DNA of 64,000 nucleotides, taken from assembly GCA_038127535.1 (NCBI GenBank), contig JAYPHU010000021.1, positions 1-64,000 on the forward strand, given 5' to 3'. The DNA is from JAYPHU01 sp038127535. Lineage in GTDB: Bacteria > Pseudomonadota > Alphaproteobacteria > Rhodospirillales > UBA2165. Both the position numbers and the translations under genes were made by a program. Positions 36,321 to 44,341 of this stretch are shown here, in pieces. Numbering within the stretch: position 1 is the stretch's first letter; the number at the start of each line of letters is the position of its first letter. The notes beneath the pieces are model-generated. The model ran no database searches. It was given only the letters and a program-made list of their open reading frames with translations, and was not told the origin of the DNA.

Positions 36321-37055
36321 TTAACCGCCCGAATCTCCGGCGGGACCAGGCAAATTACGCAATTTGGACAACTGCACGGTCATTTCCTTGGCTTTTTCCG
36401 GGTTCATTTGCGCCATAACAGGCGCCAGACGACGCTCTTTCATGCGCTCAGCAACGGAAAGCAGCGTATCCAGCTCCAATTGCTCGAAAATCCGGGCTGC
36501 ATCCTTTGGCTTCATTGCCTCATAAATGCGGACGAGGCTCCGGAGCTTGTTCTCCTGCTGCTCATCATGGGTCTTGATGAGGCTCTGAATTGTCGCCTGG
36601 AGCCGCTTTAACTCTCTGATTTTAGTATTAATTCTCTGTTCGGCGGCGGTCACCAGCCCTTCCCGGACCAGAAGGTCGTCGGCTTGCTTCTCCAAGCCTT
36701 CCCGACGATTGGCCAGTTGTTGCAGGAGATCAATCTCTGGTTGGGTAAATAAAGTCGGATCATTGTCCGGATTGTCTTCGTTGACCTTTTCTTCTCCCTC
36801 AGCCTGAGCCCCGCCTTCTGGCTCAGCCGGCGCTTGCTCCTTGCCTTCGGGCAACTCCCCTTCAGGCGGAGCGTTTTTGGCCGGCGGCTCCTGCAGGTCC
36901 TGCTTTTCCTGGGCCTGGGCCTGGGCCCGGCTAATCTGGATCGGACTCTCTTCGGAATCGAAGCCATCCCAGATGTCGGACACTTTGACCGTGACCATCA
37001 GCGTCGCGGCGAAAATGGTAACCGGCAGAACCCTTATTTTATTGAATAGCTTCAT
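36321..37055 (-). CDS. motE: MotE-family motility chaperone
   Basis: A 244-residue protein: an N-terminal membrane helix (VTIFAATLMVTVKVSDIWDG), an acidic Pro/Glu-rich linker, a coiled coil (about 95-165, EKQADDLLVREGLVTAAEQR) and a C-terminal MgtE-N-like domain with KDAARIFEQLELDTLLSVAERM and APVMAQMNPEKAKEMT. MotE is a periplasmic chaperone for the motility protein MotC in rhizobia, and relatives are common next to fliM in alphaproteobacteria. It sits between the DUF6468 gene and cheY. Confidence 0.82.
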   Translation of the reverse strand: MKLFNKIRVLPVTIFAATLMVTVKVSDIWDGFDSEESPIQISRAQAQAQEKQDLQEPPAKNAPPEGELPEGKEQAPAEPEGGAQAEGEEKVNEDNPDNDPTLFTQPEIDLLQQLANRREGLEKQADDLLVREGLVTAAEQRINTKIRELKRLQATIQSLIKTHDEQQENKLRSLVRIYEAMKPKDAARIFEQLELDTLLSVAERMKERRLAPVMAQMNPEKAKEMTVQLSKLRNLPGPAGDSGG

Positions 37056-37077
37056 TCACACGCCACCGATTGGTTGG

Positions 37078-37521
37078 TTATCTCACAGCTTGCAAGGCCT
37101 TGATCAGTTCTCTCTCTGCCTCGTTTTTCGCCGTATTCTCCGTGCGGGTTTGTTCATTTGCCGGCTCCCGGTCCAGGCCGATCTTGGACGCCGGGGGTTT
37201 CCAGCCCTCTGTCGTGCGGATGTCTTCTTCCAATAGATCCGCAATCTTGTTGGCGCGATCGATCAAGAATTCTAGATCGTCCCGCACGCCTTCGGAACGG
37301 GTCACCGTTTCCTGAAGAGCGAGGCCGGCAGAATCGGTTGTCGCCTTTAGCTGATAAACACTCGATTCAGCTTTTGCCGTCGCATCGGCGAAGCTGGCCG
37401 CCAGTTTTTCAAGGTTCTTCTGATCCTTGCGCAACGCCACAATTCGCCTGTTCAAGGCGAAGCCGTAGCCAATCGCCATGCAAAGAAGCACGATCAGAAA
37501 AATATCCAAAATTACGCTCAC
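37078..37521 (-). CDS. DUF6468 flagellar-operon membrane protein
   Basis: A 147-residue protein with one N-terminal membrane helix (MSVILDIFLIVLLCMAIGYG) and a long coiled coil (LRKDQKNLEKLAASFADATA). This matches the DUF6468 proteins found behind fliM in Rhodospirillales. Function unknown; the constant place between fliM and motE points to motor assembly. It ends 22 bp before motE and starts 2 bp after fliM. Confidence 0.78.
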   Translation of the reverse strand: MSVILDIFLIVLLCMAIGYGFALNRRIVALRKDQKNLEKLAASFADATAKAESSVYQLKATTDSAGLALQETVTRSEGVRDDLEFLIDRANKIADLLEEDIRTTEGWKPPASKIGLDREPANEQTRTENTAKNEAERELIKALQAVR

Positions 37522-37523
37522 GC

Positions 37524-38684
37524 TCAGCCCTTTCTGTCATGGACGATCCGGTCACCGATTCGCACGGCAATGGAGTCGCCTTTTCTACCCATTTTTCCAC
37601 TGAACATCGGTATGTCGCCACACCGGACTTCGATCGTCGAATCAGAGGTGGCGTTCAGCGCCAGCTGAGACCCGACTTTCAAATCAAATACCTGACCCAA
37701 AGACATGAGCTGACTGTCCAGGACAGCTGTCAAGTCGATATCCGTTTTCCACAATTCCTCGGCCAAGTGAGTTTCCCAAATGGAGTCGCGGCCAAACTTC
37801 TCACCCATGAACATCTGGAGAAGCAGTTCGCGAACCGGCTCAAGGGTGGCGTAAGGAATCAAAAGCTCCAATCGTCCGCCGCGGTCTTCCATGTCGATCC
37901 GTAGCTTGGCCACGATCGCCGCATTCGACGGCCGGGAAATGGTGGCAAATCGGGGATTGGTTTCAAGCCGCTCGAACCGGAATGTTACGGGGCTCAACGG
38001 GTCGAACGCGGCGCTGAGATCGGCAAGCACCACGTGCACCATCCGCTCAACCAAGTTGCGTTCGATACTGGTGTAAGGCCGGCCTTCGATGCGCATGGCC
38101 GCCGCAGTGCCGCGGCGTCCGCCCAAAAGAACGTCCACCGTGGAATAGATGAGGGAGCTGTCGACGGTGAGTAGGCCAAAATTGTCCCATTCCTCCGCCC
38201 TGAAGACGCCCAGCATCGCCGGCAACGGTATAGAGTTCAGGTAATCGCCAAACCGCAGGCTGGCAATATTGTCGAGGGAGACCTCAACGTTGTCAGAGGT
38301 AAAGTTCCGCAAGGACGTCGACATCATCCGGACCAGACGGTCGAACACGACCTCCAGCATGGGAAGACGTTCGTAAGAGACGAGCGCGCTATTCAGAATC
38401 GCCTGGATGCCGGACCGGTCCCTGATCTCCTCGGCGTCATCGTCGAAGCCAAGCAGGCTGTCGATTTCGTCCTGGTTCAGAACACTGGTGGTTTCACGCG
38501 GGGATGCGGAGGCCGCGGCAGCGCCGCCGTCGCCGTCGTCGCCATCACCGCCGACCATGGCCTCCCATTCGGCGGCTAGGTCATCTTGTTCGTCGCCATC
38601 GCCGTCACCGCCCGCCATTTGGGCTTCCGACTCGGCGGCCATGGCATCTTGATCAATATCTTCGTCGCCCGGAGGGACCGTCAT
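37524..38684 (-). CDS. fliM: Flagellar motor switch protein FliM
   Basis: A 386-residue C-ring protein. After an acidic Gly/Asp-rich N-terminus of about 65 residues come VLNQDEIDSLLGFDD (the CheY-P binding type EIDSLL motif), the middle domain with LPAMLGVFRAEEW and the C-terminal SpoA domain with LGQVFDLKVGSQLALNATSD and CGDIPMFSGKMGRKGDS. It seems complete, so the target of CheY-P is kept although cheY is broken. The acidic insert before the EIDSLL motif is long for the family. Confidence 0.95.
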   Translation of the reverse strand: MTVPPGDEDIDQDAMAAESEAQMAGGDGDGDEQDDLAAEWEAMVGGDGDDGDGGAAAASASPRETTSVLNQDEIDSLLGFDDDAEEIRDRSGIQAILNSALVSYERLPMLEVVFDRLVRMMSTSLRNFTSDNVEVSLDNIASLRFGDYLNSIPLPAMLGVFRAEEWDNFGLLTVDSSLIYSTVDVLLGGRRGTAAAMRIEGRPYTSIERNLVERMVHVVLADLSAAFDPLSPVTFRFERLETNPRFATISRPSNAAIVAKLRIDMEDRGGRLELLIPYATLEPVRELLLQMFMGEKFGRDSIWETHLAEELWKTDIDLTAVLDSQLMSLGQVFDLKVGSQLALNATSDSTIEVRCGDIPMFSGKMGRKGDSIAVRIGDRIVHDRKG

Positions 38685-38755
38685 TTCTGCTACCTTTCAC
38701 ACCGCACCATGACCTTTTTCGATCTGGCTTTTTCTTATAGCTGCGTATTCTAACG

Positions 38756-39346
38756 CTATTGTACCAACATTTCCTTAAACAGAACGGAATTCACCTTGGC
38801 CGGCTGAACCGCAATGTTGACGCGGGTCAGCAGCTCTTCGCGAAGCCTGTAAATACCAGCCGATCCCCGCAAATCGTCAATCCTGAGTTCCCGTAAATAT
38901 GTTTGGAAATTGTCGATGACCCGGGGCATGACCTGTTGAATTTTCGCCAAATCATCAGCGCTCGCCAATTCCAACGACACTTTTATCTTGAGAAGATTCT
39001 GCCGGCGCCCCGATGAATTCAGATTGACGATCATCTCGTCCAGATCGAAGAACACCACCTGTCCTGGAGGCAGAGGCGCATTGCCACCGCCATCCCCGCC
39101 ATCCCCGCCACCTTCGCCGCCCTCGGCGGCTTCCTCGGTGCTGCCGAGCAAGGGATCCAGCAAGCCTGTGAAGAATGCAGCCGCGCCGCCGCCGATCAAC
39201 AGCAGCAGTACAATACCGATAATGATGAAGAGCTTCTTTTTGCTCTTCTTACCACCGCCGCCTGACTCTTCACCTTCTTCAAGGTCTTCGTCATCGCCGA
39301 GGTCTGCATCATCATCTAAGTCGTCGTCTAAATCATCGTCGGCCAT
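38756..39346 (-). CDS. fliL: Flagellar basal body-associated protein FliL
   Basis: A 196-residue protein: a very acidic N-terminus (DDDLDDDLDDDADLGDDED), a membrane helix (LFIIIGIVLLLLIGGGAAAF), a Gly-rich linker and the FliL periplasmic domain (VFFDLDEMIVNLNSSGRRQN, VMPRVIDNFQTYLREL). FliL rings surround the stator. It is the first gene of the motor operon. The acidic N-terminus is unusually long. Confidence 0.93.
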   Translation of the reverse strand: MADDDLDDDLDDDADLGDDEDLEEGEESGGGGKKSKKKLFIIIGIVLLLLIGGGAAAFFTGLLDPLLGSTEEAAEGGEGGGDGGDGGGNAPLPPGQVVFFDLDEMIVNLNSSGRRQNLLKIKVSLELASADDLAKIQQVMPRVIDNFQTYLRELRIDDLRGSAGIYRLREELLTRVNIAVQPAKVNSVLFKEMLVQ

Positions 39347-39690
39347 TTTGACCCAACCACTTCAATATTTTTGTTTATGCCTCTACCGGGCCGATCACGC
39401 TTATCGCACCTTATGTAGGTATGGTTAATAAGTTGTTGAAGCGGGTCGGCCTCAGCACGTCTCGAGCCCGTGTTCCATAATAATCCCGCACTGAGGAATC
39501 GCTTCGGAAGGATAACAGACCCTTTGTCGAACAGGCAATAAATGCCGGTCGCAGGCTGATCGGGCCGGGCAAACTGTGTTCGTTGCCAACAGGTATAGAA
39601 AAATAAGTATCTGAAAAATATAAATTATTTTGTTTGGCACGGTTGATGCAGTTAACCGGCCAACAAAAAAGTTTTTAAGGAACGGGAAAA
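39347..39690. promoter_or_regulatory. Divergent fliL/flgF control region
   Basis: This 344-bp gene-free stretch holds the start signals of two operons. Toward fliL: a near-consensus CtrA box TTAA-TAAGTTG-TTGA (39425-39439), which overlaps the half-site TTAACCAT on the other strand (39421-39428), and a weak sigma-54-like GG-N10-GC on the minus strand (39379-39392). Toward flgF: a good sigma-54 site, listed separately. No gene is seen in it. Confidence 0.55.
39634..39650 (+). promoter_or_regulatory. Sigma-54 promoter of flgF operon
   Basis: TTGGCACGGTTGATGCA: GG at 39636-39637 and GC at 39648-39649, exactly 10 bp between, with the full TTGGCACG -24 element. It lies 41 bp upstream of the flgF ATG. 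Confidence 0.85.
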
Positions 39691-40425
39691 ATGGAAACTT
39701 CAGGTTTAATCGCGTTATCGCGGCAGGCCGCGGTGCGACGCGAGATGGCGGTGATTGCCACCAACCTCGCGAACATGAACACCATCGGCTACCAAGGCGA
39801 ACAAATGATGTTCGTCGAGCATTTGGTGAAGTCCGAAGGCCAAGGCAGTCTTATCCCCACGGTGTTGTCATTCTCGCTCGATATCGGGCAGATCAGAAAC
39901 ACCGCCGAGGGTCCCATTCAATCCACCAGTAACCCGCTCGACGTCGCGATTAAGGGCGATGGCTGGTTTGCGATCGAGACCGAAGACGGCGAACGCTACA
40001 CGCGGAATGGCCGCTTCCGGCTCAATCAGGAAGGCCAGATCGTCACGCAGCATGGCTATCCTGTCCTCTCGGATGCGGGCGTGCCGTTTACGCTGGCGCC
40101 CGGCGATACGGATATCGAAATCAGCCGGGATGGCACTGTCGCCACCAATAACGGTGAACTCGGCAAGTTTAGGGTGGTTGAGTTCCAACGGACGCAGCGC
40201 ATGGAGAAAGAGGCTGGCGGCATATACAAGACCAACGAGCCGCCGGAAGAACCGGAAAAGGTCGAAATTCTGCAAGGGGCGCTGGAAGGCTCAAATGTTA
40301 ATCCGATCCTCGAAATGACGAAAATGATCGACGTGCACCGTTCGTACAATGGCGCTCGGACCTTCATCGATGAAGAGGACAAACGGCAAAGAAAGATGAT
40401 CGACCAACTGGCGCCGCGAATCTAG
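39691..40425 (+). CDS. flgF: Flagellar basal-body rod protein FlgF
   Basis: A 244-residue proximal rod protein. N-terminal rod motif with VIATNLANMNTIGYQGEQMM, the core with NPLDVAIKGDGWFAIETEDG and YTRNGRFRLNQEGQIVT, and the C-terminal helix (NPILEMTKMIDVHRSYNGAR). It is the first gene of the flgF-flgG-flgA-flgH operon, which starts at a sigma-54 site. Confidence 0.95.
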   Translation: METSGLIALSRQAAVRREMAVIATNLANMNTIGYQGEQMMFVEHLVKSEGQGSLIPTVLSFSLDIGQIRNTAEGPIQSTSNPLDVAIKGDGWFAIETEDGERYTRNGRFRLNQEGQIVTQHGYPVLSDAGVPFTLAPGDTDIEISRDGTVATNNGELGKFRVVEFQRTQRMEKEAGGIYKTNEPPEEPEKVEILQGALEGSNVNPILEMTKMIDVHRSYNGARTFIDEEDKRQRKMIDQLAPRI

Positions 40426-40481
40426 GCGACGCCCAAACACGCCTAATTTAAGACGAAGTCTATAATAGAAAGGACTGGAAA

Positions 40482-41267
40482 ATGAGATCTCTCAGCATTG
40501 CGGCGACAGGTATGCTCGCTCAGCAGCAAAATGTGGAGGTCATCTCCAACAACATCGCCAACATGAACACAACGGCGTTCATGCGGCGGCGAACCGAGTT
40601 CCACGATCTGATTTACCAGAATCTCCGGCGAGTGGGTTCGACGGCGTCCGACGCCGGCACGATCATCCCGTCTGGTGTTCAACTGGGTCTTGGTGTGAAG
40701 ATGGCCGCAGTTTACCGCATCCACGAGCAAGGCAATCTCAGCTCAACAGACAATACGTTCGACATGGCGATCCAAGGGAAGGGCTTGTTCCAAATCACCC
40801 TGCCCGATGGCTCGACCGCCTACACGCGTGACGGCTCCTTCCAGTTGAGCGCGACAGGCCAAATTGTCACCCACGACGGCAATCCGTTGACGCCCAATAT
40901 CACGGTTGATCCGAACGCGGTAGACGTGACCATCAACTCCACCGGTGAGGTGCTCGTTAAGCTCCAAGGCCAGGTGACGCCGGCAACCGCTGGGCAAATT
41001 CAGCTCGCCTCGTTCCCGAACGAAGCTGGCCTGGAAGCCATCGGCGACAACTTGTACTTGGAAACGCCAGCCTCCGGTGCGGCGACCACCAGCAATCCGG
41101 GTCAGAGCGGGTTCGGCACCCTTCTCCAAGGGTTCCTTGAGACATCTAACGTGAACGCCGTCTCGGAAGTCTCCGAACTCATCTCGGCGCAGCGCGCCTA
41201 CGAGATGAATTCCAAAGTCATCCAGACTTCCGACGAGATGATGGGCACCCTTAACCAAATCCGATAG
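40482..41267 (+). CDS. flgG: Flagellar distal rod protein FlgG
   Basis: A 261-residue distal rod protein: MRSLSIAATGMLAQQQNVEV, NNIANMNTTAFMRRRTEFHD, the FlgG core with YTRDGSFQLSATGQIVTHDG, and the C-terminal EVSELISAQRAYEMNSKVIQ. Standard length. It follows flgF by 56 bp and precedes flgA by 9 bp. Confidence 0.97.
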   Translation: MRSLSIAATGMLAQQQNVEVISNNIANMNTTAFMRRRTEFHDLIYQNLRRVGSTASDAGTIIPSGVQLGLGVKMAAVYRIHEQGNLSSTDNTFDMAIQGKGLFQITLPDGSTAYTRDGSFQLSATGQIVTHDGNPLTPNITVDPNAVDVTINSTGEVLVKLQGQVTPATAGQIQLASFPNEAGLEAIGDNLYLETPASGAATTSNPGQSGFGTLLQGFLETSNVNAVSEVSELISAQRAYEMNSKVIQTSDEMMGTLNQIR

Positions 41268-41276
41268 GAGGCAGCC

Positions 41277-42224
41277 ATGATACGTAAATTGGCAATATTT
41301 GGCCTTGTTTGGAGCATTCTCGGGGCCCCTGCCCTGGCCAGCGAAGTCTCGCTCAACACTCACATAGTGGTGGAGGATCAATACCTTCGGCTGGGAGACT
41401 TGTTTACGATCCAAGGCGAGAAGGCCGCGAATAAGATCGCTTACTCCCCTCAGCCCGGAAAACAGTCGGTGTACAGGGTGGAGTGGCTCTACCGTGTCGC
41501 AAAGTACCACGGCGTTCCCTGGCGGCCTCTGTCGATGGACACCAGGACAACTGTAGAGCGCGCCAGTCAGGAAATTAATCGGGACGAAATTGAATCGGTT
41601 TTGATGGACGCCCTCAAGGAAAAGGATATCGGTGACAAAGTTGAAATCCGCTTAAACACCCGCAATGCGCGTGTATTTGTCGCCGCCGAAAAGCCCGCAA
41701 CGGTCGGTGTGGAATCCCTAAATTACGACGACAGAAGTCATCGCGTCTCGGCAACTCTGGTGGCGCCGGCTGGTGATCCATCTGCTCAGCGATTCCGGAT
41801 TAGCGGAAGAGTCTACAAGCTGGTCCCGGTGCCGGTGCTGAGCAAACGAGTACGCCGCGGTGATATTATCCGCGAAGACGATATCACCTGGAAGAACTTG
41901 TACGAGACACGGGTTACCCGGGACGTGGTTGTCGATGAAGATACCTTGGCCGGGCAGGAAGCAACGCGGAGCATTGGTCCAAACCAGCCGGTCCGGGCAT
42001 CCTATCTGCGCCGCCCGCAATTGGTCAAAAAGGGCAGTATTGTTACGATTTTATTGCAACGTGGCCAAATGCGTCTGACCGCGCAGGGCAAGTCGCTGGA
42101 CAACGGGGGTAAAGGCGACACGATCCGGATCAAGAACAAGCACAGCAAACGTATAATTGAAGGTGAAATCGTCGGCGCAGGCACTGCGCGGGTCGCCAAC
42201 CTTCACCAACAATTGGCTGACTAG
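41277..42224 (+). CDS. flgA: P-ring chaperone FlgA
   Basis: A 315-residue periplasmic protein with a signal peptide (FGLVWSILGAPALASE) and a C-terminal SAF-type domain (VPVLSKRVRRGDIIREDDI, then LAGQEATRSIGPNQPVRASY and GSIVTILLQRGQMRLTAQGK). FlgA helps FlgI assemble into the P ring. It is about 100 residues longer at the N-terminus than enteric FlgA, as is usual for this class. Confidence 0.92.
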   Translation: MIRKLAIFGLVWSILGAPALASEVSLNTHIVVEDQYLRLGDLFTIQGEKAANKIAYSPQPGKQSVYRVEWLYRVAKYHGVPWRPLSMDTRTTVERASQEINRDEIESVLMDALKEKDIGDKVEIRLNTRNARVFVAAEKPATVGVESLNYDDRSHRVSATLVAPAGDPSAQRFRISGRVYKLVPVPVLSKRVRRGDIIREDDITWKNLYETRVTRDVVVDEDTLAGQEATRSIGPNQPVRASYLRRPQLVKKGSIVTILLQRGQMRLTAQGKSLDNGGKGDTIRIKNKHSKRIIEGEIVGAGTARVANLHQQLAD

Positions 42225-42234
42225 GAGAAACGTG

Positions 42235-42996
42235 ATGAACTCCCCCTTATTTGGAATAACCAAAAGACTGGGGCTCGTGCTCCTGCTCTCGACCTCACTG
42301 GTGGCGTGCAACACGTTCACGCGTCTCTCCGAAGTCGGCAACGGCCCGGAAGTGAGCGATATCTCCAATCCGACCAACCGGCCTAATTATCGCCCCGTCA
42401 GCATGCCCATGCCGGCGCCGCAACAGGTCAACCATAAGGCGAACTCGCTTTGGCGTCCCGGCGCCCGCGCCTTTTTTCGTGACCAACGGGCCAGCCAGGT
42501 GGGCGACATCCTGACCATCCGGCTGTCAATTTCCGATAGCGCCGCACTGGCCAACTCCACGACCCGGGAACGGGACGACAAGGAAGACGGCGACGTGACC
42601 AAACTGCTCGGCCTAGAAGCAGAACTCGCCAAAGCTTTGCCCCAAGCCATTACCCCGGCGACCACTGTCAGCCTGGGCACCAAACATGAAACCACGGGCG
42701 ACGGCGCCATCGACCGGTCGGAAACGGTGGCAGTCACCCTGGCGGGTATCGTGACTCAAGTTCTCCCGAACGGCAATTTCGTGGTGTTCGGGCGTCAGGA
42801 AATCAAGGTTAACTACGAGATGCGGGAAGTCATGGTCACCGGCGTTGTCCGCCCGGAAGACATCGACTCTTCGAACACAATTTCACATGAACAAATCGCT
42901 GAGATGCGGGTGGCCTATGGCGGCCGCGGCACCTTATCAGACCTGCAGCAGCCTCGTTACGGCACGCAGCTCATCGATATTATCTTCCCGTTCTAA
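42235..42996 (+). CDS. flgH: Flagellar L-ring lipoprotein FlgH
   Basis: A 253-residue outer-membrane lipoprotein. The signal peptide ends with the lipobox STSLVAC (Cys near residue 22). Family marks: NSLWRPGARAFFRDQRASQV, VGDILTIRLSISDSA, and the C-terminal AYGGRGTLSDLQQPRYGTQL. ATG 42235 follows AGGAGA; the open frame upstream overlaps flgA. It ends the operon, before a strong terminator. Confidence 0.96.
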   Translation: MNSPLFGITKRLGLVLLLSTSLVACNTFTRLSEVGNGPEVSDISNPTNRPNYRPVSMPMPAPQQVNHKANSLWRPGARAFFRDQRASQVGDILTIRLSISDSAALANSTTRERDDKEDGDVTKLLGLEAELAKALPQAITPATTVSLGTKHETTGDGAIDRSETVAVTLAGIVTQVLPNGNFVVFGRQEIKVNYEMREVMVTGVVRPEDIDSSNTISHEQIAEMRVAYGGRGTLSDLQQPRYGTQLIDIIFPF

Positions 42997-43020
42997 TTCC
43001 AACACGAATTGGAACAACTT

Positions 43021-43054
43021 AAGGCCGGTGGGCAACCACCGGCCTTCTTTTTTT
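43021..43054 (+). terminator. Rho-independent terminator of the flgFGAH operon
   Basis: Perfect 11-bp stem AAGGCCGGTGG / CCACCGGCCTT with loop GCAA, then CTTTTTTT. It lies 24 bp after the flgH stop. The reverse strand also serves as the end of the dksA side. Confidence 0.92.
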
Positions 43055-43077
43055 GTGAATTGAAAAGGATGTCGCGA

Positions 43078-43494
43078 TTACAGATCGCGGCGTGTTTTCT
43101 CGTCTTTCTCGTGCCGCTCCTGCGCCTCAAGACTCAGTGTGGCAATCGGCCGCGCCTCCAGCCGGCGAAGGCCAATCGGCTCCGCGGTTTCTTCGCAATA
43201 ACCGTAGGATCCGTCCTCAATCCGCTCCAGCGCCTCGTCAATTTTGGAAATGAGCTTTCGCGCCCGATCGCGGGTGCGCAGTTCGAGTGAACGTTCGGTC
43301 TCTACCGAGGCCCGGTCGGCAAGATCCGGCTCGAGAAACGTGTTTTCCTGAAGATGAGAGCGGGTTTCGCTGGCCTCTTCCAACAACTCAACCCTCCATT
43401 TTTCCAGCTTCTGGCGAAAATATTCGCGCTGGAGGTCGCTCATAAATTCTTCTTCGTCTTCCGGACGATAGTCCGGTGGGAGTGTCACCGTCAT
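43078..43494 (-). CDS. dksA: DksA-family transcription factor with reduced zinc finger
   Basis: A 138-residue DksA/TraR protein that modifies RNA polymerase together with ppGpp. The coiled coil has FRQKLEKWRVELLEEASETR, and DLADRASVETERSLELRTRD supplies the acidic tip region. The zinc finger reads YGYCEETAEPIGLRRLEARP and ATLSLEAQERHEKDEK, so only one of four Cys remains. Some alphaproteobacterial DksA proteins have the same loss and still work, so this is probably functional. It converges on the flgH terminator. Confidence 0.92.
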   Translation of the reverse strand: MTVTLPPDYRPEDEEEFMSDLQREYFRQKLEKWRVELLEEASETRSHLQENTFLEPDLADRASVETERSLELRTRDRARKLISKIDEALERIEDGSYGYCEETAEPIGLRRLEARPIATLSLEAQERHEKDEKTRRDL

Positions 43495-43628
43495 TTGTTA
43501 GTCCTCCTGGGAAGCCATCTCCATTTGGCGGCGGAATATAATTGCGAGAAACCACTCTCTCAAGAGGATAATCAACTCGGGATCGAGTTATTTTTTAGGC
43601 CAAATCACAGCTAAAAATCGGGAAATAC

Positions 43629-44063
43629 CTAAATCGTCCGGCTCCACTTCGCCAGCTCAACTTCGGCCCTGAGCTCAATGTCGTTGATCAAGTCAAGCAG
43701 CCGGGGATCGCTCACCGTTGCCTTGCGGCTACGCATGGTTTGCGCAATGTTGGCCAGCCGGTCCTTGGGGATGGCGCCGACCAACAAATCCCGGCGCAAT
43801 TCCTCCAATTTGTCGAGAATATCCTCCCCGTAACGGATCATTTCCCGGCGGGCGCCATCCTCGGTATAGTTCTGCACTTCCTGGACGGTCAGAATTGAGC
43901 TCACGCCGCTAACACCGGCCACATCCTTGGGCGCATCGGCCTCGCTCCTGGACGAAGAAACCTTGCTTAAATGGTCGGAAAAGCTGGGCCCGCCGGTCGC
44001 GGCGCTCTTCTTTGCGGCCTTGGCCTTTTGGGCGGGCGTGGATCTGACTTCCGGAACCTTCAT
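43629..44063 (-). CDS. fliX: Flagellar assembly regulator FliX
   Basis: A 144-residue protein with an Ala/Ser/Lys-rich N-terminus and the FliX C-terminal helical part (ILTVQEVQNYTEDGARREMI, GEDILDKLEELRRDLLVG, DLINDIELRAEVELAKW). In Caulobacter FliX couples completion of the early basal body to FlbD, the sigma-54 activator. It is divergent from a sigma-54-driven flgE-like gene, which fits this role. No FlbD gene is in the window. Confidence 0.88.
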   Translation of the reverse strand: MKVPEVRSTPAQKAKAAKKSAATGGPSFSDHLSKVSSSRSEADAPKDVAGVSGVSSILTVQEVQNYTEDGARREMIRYGEDILDKLEELRRDLLVGAIPKDRLANIAQTMRSRKATVSDPRLLDLINDIELRAEVELAKWSRTI

Positions 44064-44265
44064 CGAACATAAGATACTGGAATTCGAGTTTTCATAAAAG
44101 CTGGTTGATGCACCACCGGCCCAATTCGCTGCAAAAAGTCACGCGGGCCGGAACGGATTGCCGGGTAAATTTTACCCCCTCCGAGACGGCTCTGCACAGA
44201 CCAGACATCAGCATCAAAATAACCTATTTTATATAAATTTATCAATCAGTTACGAATCATTCATG

Positions 44266-44282
44266 TTGGCATCATCCTTGCT
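44266..44282 (+). promoter_or_regulatory. Sigma-54 promoter of the first flgE-like gene
   Basis: TTGGCATCATCCTTGCT: GG at 44268-44269 and GC at 44280-44281, 10 bp apart, with TTGC at -12. It lies 60 bp upstream of the ATG. Confidence 0.85.
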
Positions 44283-44341
44283 TAATAGAAGTTCCAACCT
44301 TTGTAAAAATATAACTCCGATCTGGTGGGAGACCGCATGCC

